The translations under genes were made by a program, and so were the position numbers. A stretch of 64,000 nucleotides of DNA from Macrostomum hystrix (Eukaryota > Platyhelminthes > Macrostomidae): contig CATNEN010000038.1 in assembly GCA_950097015.1 (NCBI GenBank), forward strand, positions 28,302,501-28,366,500, written 5' to 3'. This document shows, piece after piece, positions 1-49,583 of the stretch (its first letter is position 1; each line of letters starts with the position of its first letter). Under the pieces are notes generated by a model. That model was not told the origin of the DNA. It searched no databases and saw nothing but the letters and a program-made list of their open reading frames with translations.

Positions 1-120
1 TTCATCCCTGTGATCCCTGATCCCACTCCCTTCATCAATGTGATCCCTGATCCCACCCCCTTCATCCCTCTGATCCCTTATCACTGATCCCTGATCCCAC
101 CCTTTTATCTCTCCGATCCC
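1..120. repeat. Minisatellite fragment, unit TGATCCC-rich
   Basis: Imperfect repeats of TTCATCCCTGTGATCCCTG-like units at the left edge. They probably belong to intron 3 of the left-hand gene. The array is cut by the window boundary. Confidence 0.7.
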
Positions 121-144
121 ACCGTTTCTTAGAAAGAAACAAAC

Positions 145-394
145 CATGGTAATGCTGTCAGCTATATCGTTTGACTGCTGCTTCTGCTGCTGCTGCTGTT
201 TCGGCTGAGTCTGCGGCAGCGGCAGGCTGTGCAAATTGAACCCAACGATGCTTGGTCTGCCACTGGCGCTGCTTGCCTGCCTACTGAGGGTGCCGTGTCG
301 CGACAATTGCATCGGCGCTGGATGTCGAACTATCGTTTTCTTGGCCTCCCTAGCAACCAGATTTCGCTTGCGAAGCTGCTTTTTGAGTCGATTT
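145..394 (-). CDS. Membrane protein exon 3: basic and Ser/Gln-rich cytoplasmic region
   Basis: Begins after CTCAAG and continues exon 2 in phase. It encodes a basic juxtamembrane stretch (RLKKQLRKRNL), then Ser/Arg-rich sequence and a short glutamine run. The other two frames hit stops quickly. The proposed donor ATG|GTTTGT at 144 is weak, so the 3' boundary is uncertain. The remaining 144 bases to the window edge are low-complexity (TGATCCC repeats). Confidence 0.6.
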
Positions 395-2238
395 CTTGAG
401 TCGGAGAAGTTAGAAAAATGACTGCTTTAAACAGTAAACAGGCCGACGAAACAATAGAATGATCTTGTTGTTTTTTTCCTAAATCTTAATCTTACCTCAC
501 TCTCAGACCGGCGGCAATGCAAAAGAAAGCACCGATAATGATGCCGCAGGCTGTAAATACTATCGACTGCTTGAACGATATCGGGGCAATAAAACGGCCT
601 AAAATATGTCAATTTTTATGGCTCAAGTAATTATTCAATTATTCTAGACACCACAGTACTTGATCTAGACACTCTAGTACTTGATCTAGACACTCTAGTA
701 CATGATCTAGACACTCTAGTACTTGATCTAGACACTACAGTACTTGATCTAGACACTACAGTACTTGATCTAGACACTACAGTACTTGATCTAGACACTA
801 CAGTACTTGATCTAGACACTACAGTACTTGATCTAGACACTACAGTACTTGATCTAGACACTACAGTACTTGATCTAGACACTACAGTACTTGATCTAGA
901 CACTACAGTACTTGATCTAGACACTACAGTACTTGATCTAGACACTACAGTACTTGATCTAGACACTACAGTACTTGATCTAGACACTACAGTACTTGAT
1001 CTAGACACTACAGTACTTGATCTAGACACTACAGTACTTGATCTAGACACTACAGTACTTGATCTAGACACTACAGTACTTGATCTAGACACTACAGTAC
1101 TTGATCTAGACACTACTGTACTTGATCTAGACACTACAGTACTTGATCTAGACACTACAGTACTTGATCTAGACACTACAGTACTTGATCTAGACACTAC
1201 AGTACTTGATCTAGACACTACAGTACTTGATCTAGACACTACAGTACTTGATCTAGACACTACAGTACTTGATCTAGACACTCCAGTACTTGATCTAGAC
1301 ACTACAGTACTTGATCTAGACACTACAGTACTTGATCTAGACACTACAGTACTTGATCTAGACACTACAGTACTTGATCTAGACACTACAGTACTTGATC
1401 TAGACACTCTAGTACTTGATCTAGACACTACAGTACTTGATCTAGACACTACAGTACTTGATCTAGACACTACTGTACTTGATCTAGACACTACAGTACT
1501 TGATCTAGACACTACAGTACTTGATCTAGACACTACAGTACTTGATCTAGACACTACAGTACTTGATCTAGACACTACAGTACTTGATCTAGACACTCCA
1601 GTACTTGATCTAGACACTACAGTACTTGATCTAGACACTACAGTACTTGATCTAGACACTACAGTACTTGATCTAGACACTACAGTACTTGATCTAGACA
1701 CTACAGTACTTGATCTAGACACTCCAGTACTTGATCTAGACCCTACAGAACTTTATCTAGACACACCTGTACCGGATCTCGATACACCAGCGCATGTATC
1801 AATCAGTACTTATTCAGACTCACCTGTTCCGCTGTCGTTTCCATTGAAATTAAACTCTTCAGTAATTTGCTCAGTCGAAGAGTTTAAATTGTCTAACCAA
1901 TGCGCTGACAAAATTGTTGTCCTGTTACTATGGCAACCAGACGCATTCAGTTGCGGCTCGAATTTAACACTCAAAGTCCATTCGTTCCGGTTGCTAAGGA
2001 CTCGGCCGCTTATAAGCTTGAACCCATTGACTCGCAAGTCGCAGGTTGAACTCTCAACAAAATATTTGAGTAGATGATGCAACTGATCTCTAGTCAGAGA
2101 TGAAGACAAGGCATTTGAGATTGCAAATAACTGATTTGCATTGAGGAGAATCACTTCTTGACTAGCTGAAGGATGAATCTGTTGCAGCAGCAGCAGCAGC
2201 AGCAGCAATAGCAAAAACAATGCCATTTCTGTACTCAT
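145..2238 (-). CDS. Type I single-pass membrane protein, 5' part of gene (exons 1-3)
   Basis: Not recognised as a known family. Three exons join in phase: 1824-2238, 496-598 and 145-394. Together they give about 255 residues: a leucine-rich signal peptide, an ectodomain of roughly 120 residues with several N-glycosylation sequons (for example NAS, NRT, NSS, NDS), one transmembrane helix, then a basic cytoplasmic stretch (RLKKQLRKR) leading into a Ser/Gln-rich tail. This order predicts a small cell-surface protein; no function is proposed. The gene is divergent from the Cav3 gene, with starts about 1.1 kb apart. Intron 1 is almost entirely a 21-bp minisatellite. The 3' part lies off the left edge. 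The exon joins are inferred from GT/AG sites and phase, without transcript data. Confidence 0.7.
496..598 (-). CDS. Membrane protein exon 2: transmembrane helix
   Basis: 103 nt, flanked by TTTTAG and GAG|GTAAGA. In the phase set by exon 1 it encodes RFIAPISFKQ followed by an uninterrupted hydrophobic helix (IVFTACGIIIGAFFCIAAGL). The other two frames do not give a helix, which supports the join. Confidence 0.72.
642..1780. repeat. 21-bp minisatellite, intron 1 of the membrane protein gene
   Basis: About 53 near-identical 21-bp units containing GATCTAGACACTACAGTAC. The unit length is a multiple of three and lacks a stop, so the minus strand reads as a 7-residue repeat (VSRSSTV). This is a by-product of unit length and not evidence of a protein. 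The array fills nearly the whole intron between 598 and 1824. Confidence 0.95.
1824..2238 (-). CDS. Membrane protein exon 1: signal peptide and ectodomain
   Basis: Start ATG at 2238-2236; a second in-frame ATG at 2226-2224 is also possible and still precedes the signal peptide. The hydrophobic core is a run of about eleven Leu, partly encoded by a CTG repeat (2182-2213). The ectodomain has few cysteines and several N-glycosylation sequons. The donor reads ACAG|GTGAGT at 1824/1823. It leaves one base, which pairs with the two bases opening exon 2. Confidence 0.72.
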
Positions 2239-2450
2239 CAGACTAAAGACTATGAAATCTGCGCCACTGTATTTATTGCTTCTGCAGGATAAAGGCTTTT
2301 GAACCAATGGGATTCTAGATAGGATTGGGAACGTGAAGTGAGGATTTAATCATTTGTCCCAGGCGTATGCAGTACACTGAATAATTATTGTGCAGTGCAA
2401 GCAGAATCAGTACAGAATCACTCAGTAATGATAATAGAAATCGCTTTGTC

Positions 2451-2882
2451 TAATATCTCAGACATCGTTCCATTCTGTCTAACATGTTTGAAATTGTTCT
2501 GTAATACTAGAATCATTCTGTCTAACATGTTAGACATGGTTCTGTAGTAATAGAATCATTCTGTCTAACATGTTAGACATGGTTCTGTAGTAATAGAATC
2601 ATTCTGTCTAACATGTTAGACATGGTTCTGTAGTAATAGAATCATTCTGTGTAACATGTTAGACATGGTTCTGTAGTACTAGAATCATTCTGTGTAACAT
2701 GTTAGACATGGTTCTGTAAGTACTAGAATCATTCTGTCTAACATGTTAGACATGGTTCTATAATAATAGAATTAGTCTATCTGACATGTTAGACATTGTT
2801 CGGTAATATTAGAATGATTTTGTCTAACCTGTTAGACTTTTTTCTGTAAAAATCTAACCATTCTGCTTAAAATGTTAGGCAT
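2451..2882. repeat. 43-bp tandem repeat with palindromic core, intergenic
   Basis: About ten 43-bp units containing the palindrome TCTAACATGTTAGA. It lies between the start codons of the two divergent genes, nearer the minus-strand gene. The first and last units are degenerate. Confidence 0.9.
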
Positions 2883-3059
2883 TGTGTTCAGGAGCATTTT
2901 TAAAACTCTTTCTGAAATCAAAACGAAAAATAGAAATTTAAATGCGATTTTTGCTACTTAAAGTAGACTAGTTAGACAATTGCTTATAGAATCTAGAAAA
3001 AAAACACTTTTTCTTTGGTATATCGAATAACCTAATTGACCATAGTCTCATTAAAACAA

Positions 3060-3110
3060 CGCGCTGTGATTGGCCGATAGCGTGACAATAATTGGGCCAT
3101 TGGCTGCAGT
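3060..3110. promoter_or_regulatory. Cluster of inverted CCAAT boxes in the divergent promoter region
   Basis: Three ATTGG motifs (inverted CCAAT) lie within about 50 bases: GATTGGCCG, AATTGGG and CATTGGC. CCAAT boxes bind NF-Y and are common in bidirectional promoters. The cluster lies about 300 bases upstream of the Cav3 start codon and 830 bases from that of the membrane protein gene. No clear TATA box is visible at the matching distance. The regulatory role is inferred. Confidence 0.4.
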
Positions 3111-3384
3111 TACTCTTGTACTGTGTTTAAGCATTTCCAAATCCCACCAAGAACCTAGCATAGCCCTAATTCACTTCAATCGCTGCATGCCTACAAGTAG
3201 AATTATATTTAACATTTTTGCGATTTTTACTGTACTGGAAAGATAAAATGCTTCTGGAGTCCAGATGAGTGCAGCAGCAGCAGCAGCAGGAATCATGGCT
3301 GCAGCAATGTCCAGTTAGATAGTTAATTTTCAACAAAACAGTCTGTAGCTAAGTTCGTCAGCAGCAGAAAGCGAGAGGCCGGTG

Positions 3385-42144
<38,760 letters not shown>

Positions 42145-42429
42145 CACCTTAAATGACCCAAAAAAAGACCCCTAACAATGAGACAAACACAGTGAAGTTT
42201 CTTATTTCCAATAGCCTTCCTGTTCTCGTGTGTACCTCAAGTCAAAACTTAATTCGGACAATCTTAATGAAATATTAAATTGTTTGACTACTTGTCCCTC
42301 TAAATTAAAAAAATATGCTTCTCCGCTATATCTGCTGACTACAGCAGCTACTGTTTCAGTGTTGTGTACTCGATTGTCTGATTTTCACTGAACTGGTTGA
42401 TTTTCGTATCGTTTTTGTCACTAAGTAGA

Positions 42430-44205
42430 ATATTGCTAAGATTATGTTGTGTTCTTACTGACTCTCGTGTCTCTTAACCACTGACTCTCGTGTCTCTTAG
42501 CCACTGACTCTCGTGTCTCTCACCCACTGACTCTCGTGTCACTCACCCACTGACTCTCGTGTCACTCACCCACTGACTCTCGTGTCTCTTAACCACTGAC
42601 TCTCGTGTCACTCACCCACTGACTCTCGTGTCTCTCACCCACTGACTCTCGTGTCTCTTAACCACAGACTCTCGTGTCTCTCACCCACTGACTCTCGTGT
42701 CTCTCACCCACTGACTCTCGTGTCTCTCACCCACTGACTCTCGTGTCTCTCACCCACTGACTCTCGTGTCTCTCACCCACTGACTCTCGTGTCTCTCTCC
42801 CACTGACTCTCGTGTCTCTTAACCACTGACTCTCGTGTCTCTTAACCACTGACTCTCGTGTCTCTCACCCACTGACTCTCGTGTCTCTCACCCACTGACT
42901 CTCGTGTCTCTCACCCACTGACTCTCGTGTCTCTCTCCCACTGACTCTCGTGTCTCTTAACCACTGACTCTCGTGTCTCTTAACCACTGACTCTCGTGTC
43001 TCTCACCCACTGACTCTCGTGTCTCTCACCCACTGACTCTCGTGTCTCTCTCCCACTGACTCTCGTGTCTCTTAACCACTGACTCTCGTGTCTCTTAACC
43101 ACTGACTCTCGTGTCTCTTAACCACTGACTCTCGTGTCACTCACCCACTGACTCTCGTGTCACTCACCCACTGACTCTCGTGTCACTCACCCACTGACTC
43201 TCGTGTCACTCACCCACTGACTCTCGTGTCACTCACCCACTGACTCTCGTGTCACTCACCCACTGACTCTCGTGTCACTCACCCACTGACTCTCGTGTCA
43301 CTCACCCACTGACTCTCGTGTCACTCACCCACTGACTCTCGTGTCACTCACCCACTGACTCTCGTGTCTCTTAACCACTGACTCTCGTGTCTCTTAACCA
43401 CTGACTCTCGTGTCTCTTAACCACTGACTCTCGTGTCTCTTAACCACTGACTCTCGTGTCTCTCACCCACAGACTCTCGTATCTCTCACCCACTGACTCT
43501 CGTGTCTCTTAATCACTGACTCTCGTGTCTCTCACCCACTGACTCTCGTGTCTCTCACCCACTGACTCTCGTGTCTCTTAATCACTGACTCTCGTATCTC
43601 TCACCCACTGACTCTCGTGTCTCTCACCCACTGACTCTCGTGTCACTCACCCACTGACTCTCGTGTCTCTCACCCACTGACTCTCGTGTCTCTCACCCAC
43701 TGACTCTCGTGTCACTCACCCACTGACTCTCGTGTCTCTCACCCACTGACTCTCGTGTCACTCACCCACTGACTCTCGTATCTCTCACCCACTGACTCTC
43801 GTGTCTCTCACCCACTGACTCTCGTGTCACTCACCCACTGACTCTCGTGTCACTCACCCACTGACTCTCGTGTCACTCACCCACTGACTCTCGTGTCTCT
43901 CACCCACTGACTCTCGTGTCTCTCACCCACTGACTCTCGTGTCACTCAACCACTGACTCTCGTATCTCTCACCCACTGACTCTCGTGTCTCTCACCCACT
44001 GACTCTCGTGTCACTCACCCACTGACTCTCGTATCTCTCACCCACTGACTCTCGTGTCTCTCACCCACTGACTCTCGTGTCTCTCACCCACTGACTCTCG
44101 TGTCTCTCACCCACTGACTCTCGTGTCTCTCACCCACTGACTCTCGTGTCTCTCACACACTGACTCTCGTGTCTCTCACCCACTGACTCTCGTGTCTCTC
44201 ACCCA
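42430..44205. repeat. 23-bp minisatellite between convergent genes
   Basis: About 77 units of 23 bp containing CACTGACTCTCGTGTC followed by TCTCAC, ACTCAC or TCTTAA variants arranged in blocks. It lies 0.3 kb past the Cav3 stop and 1.1 kb from the opposing gene's stop. Confidence 0.96.
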
Positions 44206-45310
44206 GATTGTCCTTATCAGTACATTGGCGATTTCATTATTTTCATGCTTGTGGATATCAATAACACACGTCCTATCTGTTAATTGATGGCATTTAGCGA
44301 CTGGAACAATCTAGATGTATATCGATCGTGTTTAAATGAGTAATATTAACAAAAAGTAAATGCACTTTTTTATTTTGTTCGCCAGAAAACTACATATCAT
44401 CATTAGTCAAATGGAACTCTTAAAGTCTTATTGATCACAAACACTTGTAGTAGCAATGCTTGACAAAAGAGATTTATTTGGTTTTGTTTGAAAAAATACA
44501 GTTTTCAATTGTGAAACATTCAAGAAGTTGTTCTTTCTCATAATAGTTTAGTAACTCTTATTATCTGCGCATATTGTCGAATCAGGCAATGTACTTCTTC
44601 TTTTTCTATATGAATGTCATTCCACATTTTAATATAAATGAACCTGTTTAAAAGTTGCACACATCATTTGTTCACGCTGTCACGTTTAAGTTGACGGATA
44701 CGAGCTAAATAAGCAGTAAAAATAAGCAAAAAGTTAAACTTAAAATAAAGCAATGTATCTGCCTGAAAAACTTTTTGTTGACTTACTTTTTGCATTTGTT
44801 TACTTGCTGTTCAAACTTTAACTAATTATTTTCATGGTTGCGTGAAATCTGAACTCGGTTTAGAGTCCGCAAAAGGTTTAATAAGTACCTTAATGAAATG
44901 AAAGAAGTTAGGCAACCCGCCCAATTAACAAAATCGCTTGTCAATCAAGGCAAGGAAACGAAAAACGGTGAAATATTGAGATGGTAACTTTAGTATTTAA
45001 TTCATTTGAAACAATACTGAAGCGATTTAAAAGTTGCTAGTTTCAATCAAGCAATAAGTTTAACAAAAAAAATTTTAACTCTGATTTAAAAATCACGATT
45101 TCGCTTATTCTCTGACGCCAAAACACTTGTTCTCAAGTTTCTTCTTGAGATTCAATCCAAATCAATAGATTTTCAAGCAACAGTTCACAAATTCCAACCG
45201 AAACAAAAAACTCCGAGAATAGTTGTTCTACGCAAAGCATGTCAATGAGTACGTTCTTAAGCATTCTGAAAATCAGACGTATACTTTTTCGACCTTCTCG
45301 TCACTCGTCG
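44206..45310 (-). other. Probable 3' UTR and intergenic AT-rich stretch
   Basis: No exon was seen. An AATAAA on the minus strand near 44471-44476 could be the poly(A) signal of the minus-strand gene ending at 45311. Confidence 0.35.
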
Positions 45311-46024
45311 TCAGGTGGCTCTCGAACCAGCCTGTCGCTGAAGAAACACCGACTGGCTGTTCTTGTTAGCGTCTGGCTCACTTCTGCTGCGCTGGTGCTG
45401 GTTTGTAGGGCCTCCTGTTGGCACTGACTGACGCAGCCAAATTTCTTTCTGCGGCCTTTGCGAGGCGTGGCCGTTAATCTGCTGCTGCTGCTGCTGCCTC
45501 TGCCGCAGCGGTGGATCAGCGTCAAAGACGTGGTATTGTTGCCTTGAGCATATTGAATCCACGTCGAGATTCTCATAGTCGCTTGGCTTCTGGACACCAC
45601 CGCTAGAGGCATTTAACGGCGGCGGTGGTGACTCAGAAGACGACATCGACGCTGATGACTTACGCGGCGGCGGCGGCGGTGGTGTGCGCTGCTGAGGTTG
45701 CTGCGGTTGCTGCAGAGCAATCTTTGTCGGAGCCGGCCTTCTAATCACCGTCTCAGTTGCCTTGACCTCCTCGTCAGGCCAGTTGAGACACACAACCTCG
45801 CTGCCATCGTCCACTTTGACAGTGTTGCTAAAAGCTACTTGCGGTCGACCCTGTTGCCTTACCGGACGGCTCGGAGGCTGCTGCTGCTGCTGAGTCGGCG
45901 GTGGCGGTGGTGGTGGCAAAAGATACTCGTCATAGGTTGGATTCACGTGACTTCCGGGTTTGGGAAGAACTTTCGGTGGCGACGGCGACGGCTGTGTTGG
46001 CAACGGCTGCTGCTGCTGCTGCTG
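45311..46024 (-). CDS. Scaffold gene, last exon: proline-rich tail
   Basis: Acceptor GGAATCTAG|CAG. It starts with seven Gln, then proline-rich segments (SPSPPKVLPKP, PPPPPPP twice), NPTYDEY and SDYENLD, and ends QAGSRAT with stop TGA at 45313-45311. The long minus-strand frame with consistent composition supports coding. Confidence 0.82.
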   Translation of the reverse strand, partial: QQQQQQPLPTQPSPSPPKVLPKPGSHVNPTYDEYLLPPPPPPPTQQQQQPPSRPVRQQGRPQVAFSNTVKVDDGSEVVCLNWPDEEVKATETVIRRPAPTKIALQQPQQPQQRTPPPPPPRKSSASMSSSESPPPPLNASSGGVQKPSDYENLDVDSICSRQQYHVFDADPPLRQRQQQQQQINGHASQRPQKEIWLRQSVPTGGPTNQHQRSRSEPDANKNSQSVFLQRQAGSRAT

Positions 46025-49000
46025 CTAGATTCCATGCAGGATGAATGGTTTGGCATTGACAGTTTGCTACTTAAATATTTACAATGATTTATGTTTTGAG
46101 ATTAGTTGCGGCAATACAGAGCAATGTCATGACATTTATTTTAGCTTTGGCTTCAATCACGGAGAGAGGAGAGAAAAACAACGATAAAATTTTAATTTAG
46201 GAAATAAATCATCAGACGGTTGACAGTCAAAGTGTTACTCATTCCCTGAGCACACGGATAACATGAGCAGGCACTCACACAAATGTTTCCTGATGTGTAC
46301 TGACGTGTACATCTGCCCTGACTATACCACCGTCAGGTAGTGGACATACGAGCTATTGGGAATTGGCCTTCGTGAGCGTACATTGCATAACAAGTCGCAC
46401 AATCCGCCAACCTTCTCTCGGTGCCTACAACCCAAATAACCTCAACCCTAGAGAAAGGATGTCGGCTACCTGTTCTGTGAGCCTGCGTTGTCAACTCATT
46501 GTTACGATGGGAGAGACCACGGAGGTATTTCAAACACCCGCTGCCTACTTCACGATAGATCCCGTACCGAATGACCGATTTTTGTGAAAGTCCACTGTTT
46601 ATACCAAAAATGTTCGCTCTTCATTGTTAACTAACTTTCAAAGCCGTTTAAGTCAGCGTCGTCAAAATTTTCAGCGATTCTTGTCAAGCAACCTGGTGAC
46701 AAGGACAAAAGACATTGCTCTGTATAAGCCTCTATGGCGAATCCATATTTGTTGATAATTATAGATATTAAGAAAATAATTATAACAATATATTTAAAAT
46801 AATGGAAGACATGGGTTCGTGATGGAATTTTGTGAGCAGAAAAATTCTGCCTTTATTGGTGTTTTTGCCCCCCAGACACCCCCAATGAGAATCGTTGAAA
46901 ATCTCGACGAAATGCCGATGTTTTGTGATTTATTAAGTTTTTTCCTCGAATGGAGTGGAAAATTTTAGTCTGTGATCTGAAAGACACAAAAAAAGAAAAA
47001 TATGGCTATTTGAAATATCTCCGCGTGGTCTTCCTACTGTGAATTGGCTGTTTTGCATTCTGTTTGTCCGATCAGATTCGAGATGTTTCTTACCTGAGAC
47101 TGTACCATATTAACAGACCGAAACTCGGGTTGCGAATGGTACATCACTTCAGGAGGTTGTTCATGATGTGCGTTTCTATACTGAGTTTGCTGCTGCTGCT
47201 GCTGCTGCTGAAGCTTCACAGGTGAAAAGCGTCGACTGTCGTTCTTTGAGCTCAAATCTGGCGAGGCACTGTAAATTCAATCAGCGGTATTTAATTTTCC
47301 CAGCTGTCTTGAAAACTGAGAGAGACAGACTGAATTGTCAAGCTGGCCCGCAGGTAGCTTATGGAGAGTAGCGAAGTCAATTAAATTGTCAACTGACAAA
47401 TATGCAAATATGACAAATTTACTGTTAAAGTTTGTTATGGCGATCGTGCAATTATTCTGGAAGTTTCTAGAAACTTCCCTCATTTGTTATAATGCGTGAG
47501 TTCATTTGTTTATTCCAGAATCTTCTCGACCCTTCTCTCGCATGCGCGCGAGCCATGTATGCCTTCTGGAAAGTCCCCCACTCGCGCTCCCGCCTATCAA
47601 TAGAAACTCCACGCGCAGTCATAACCAAAACTGCTTTGGGGTCCTCCAGCTATTATTGCTAGCCCAGACTACTACAAATACACGCTTCAAGCAAATCTAC
47701 TGCCGAGTGCTTGCTATCGGCGCACATCCGTTTCAACTATAACTCTACTACACGGAGCCTCTGCAGTGTTCGTTATTTGCAAGGATACTACAAAGTTATT
47801 GCCTTCCCTTCATTCGCGCGACTTACGAGTAACTACTCGCTTACCTATCACCTGTCATCTATTAGTTTTTTTCGGGGAGTGTGGCTCTACTCTACGCGTC
47901 GAGGCTTGTGTGTGAAATCAACGTCTGCAAGAATTCGTAAAAGTTTTAAGTTTTGTGTATTCACAACAATTGGTGTATTCTATTTTACTCTCAACCAACA
48001 ACCTCTATTTGTTTGAAGCTCTTCAGTGCCTGATCTCTGCTTTAATTTGCCTATTTTGCAGATCAGACTGTAAATCTATGGAGAATCTAACCACGAGCGT
48101 ACATTATTTCTAATCTCTTGTTATAATAAAAAATGGTTCATTTTTGGGGGAGTGTCGCGACTTTCGTCTCTGCCTTCTGTCCTCTATTCACTCTTTCGTT
48201 CTCTGCATGCACTTTTCTTGTTTACATCGTCCAGTTCAATCTAGTTCTTTCTCTCTCGCTATCTCTGCGGCTTATCTCTCATTCTCTATCCTTTCTTTCT
48301 TTCCTCCTTTCTGATTGGTCCGCCGCTCACATTCTAGCCTCCTCTCCTACCCTCAGTCGCGCACTCTTGTTATCGTACCGCCAACCTCCTCCAGTCTGTC
48401 CAACTTAACCATGTTTAAATATATAGTCCAGGGCACAACGCCCTCTCACACTTCACTTGACTTCGCTACTCTCCATAAGCTACCTGCAGGCCAGCTGCAG
48501 TTGAGTTGACAATTCAGTTGACTTCCAGCTAAACTGATAGGCAATGTCCCTTTCACAAAAATGGGTGCTGGACAAACCTCAACGACTTAATGGCGTCGGA
48601 CAAACGGTAGCACCTCTGAAAGCATTGTTCCAGTCGAGCTGGTTCTTGGCTAATGAAACTGAGTTAAATGTTTTGATCGGTTGGACAAAATAAGGCCAGT
48701 TGAATAAATTTATTCGTTTTTGCAAATAAATGAAAAAATTACAACTAAAGAATCCATTGCAGCAGTCTCCTCCATTTTCGATTAACTGTTAAAATATATA
48801 ATGCTTTCAAAATTTCTCTAAAATTCAACCCTGTCTGACAGCTCGCAATAGAAAATTTGTGTTACAATGATTCTTTCAGATTTAGTATAACTGCGCACAA
48901 CTGTTACTGTGGGGTGGACAACCGAATTTCTAATTTACCTAAAACTGATACCTTTTTGTAAAGGAACATTTCTTTAGGCTGAGAAACTATAGAGTGCAAC

Positions 49001-49519
49001 CTGGCTCATGTTTCATTCTGTTTTACGTAAGCTTCGTTAATTGTTTAATCGCTTATTTACTGCGTGGCTGTCGTCCTGTCTGCTCTCTTCTCGTCCCGGT
49101 GTACCCGTATTCCATAGGGTGTACTCTAATCATACTGAAAGCTGACAAGGTATAATAACAGACTTTTAAGAAACGAGTCTCACTATTCGGCCGTGGTTGC
49201 ATCTTCGAAGCCGTCCCGAATTAGGTCTCGAACGCCGCGATTGATCTCAGCTTCAAAGACCGTCTTGGCACCAATCAACGACTTGGACACGTTGCCCAGC
49301 GAATCCAGAAGACTCTGTCGGGTGCGCTCGACCGACTGCCCGTCAGGACTTTTCGTTGTCGCCGCGGTAGCCGTGGCGGCGACTAGCTGCTCCAACTCGC
49401 CAAGCTGACGCTCGGTCGCCTGAGTCTCCAAGCGATAGGACTGCAGAGTGGATCTCAACTGGGATCTTCGCTTGGCCTGCAACTGCTGCTGATGCGTCTG
49501 AGGCTGCAGCTGCATCGAG

Positions 49520-49583
<64 letters not shown>

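Noticed and set aside
631-1722. VSRSSTV repeat protein
   Set aside because: A 21-bp minisatellite filling an intron of the left gene.
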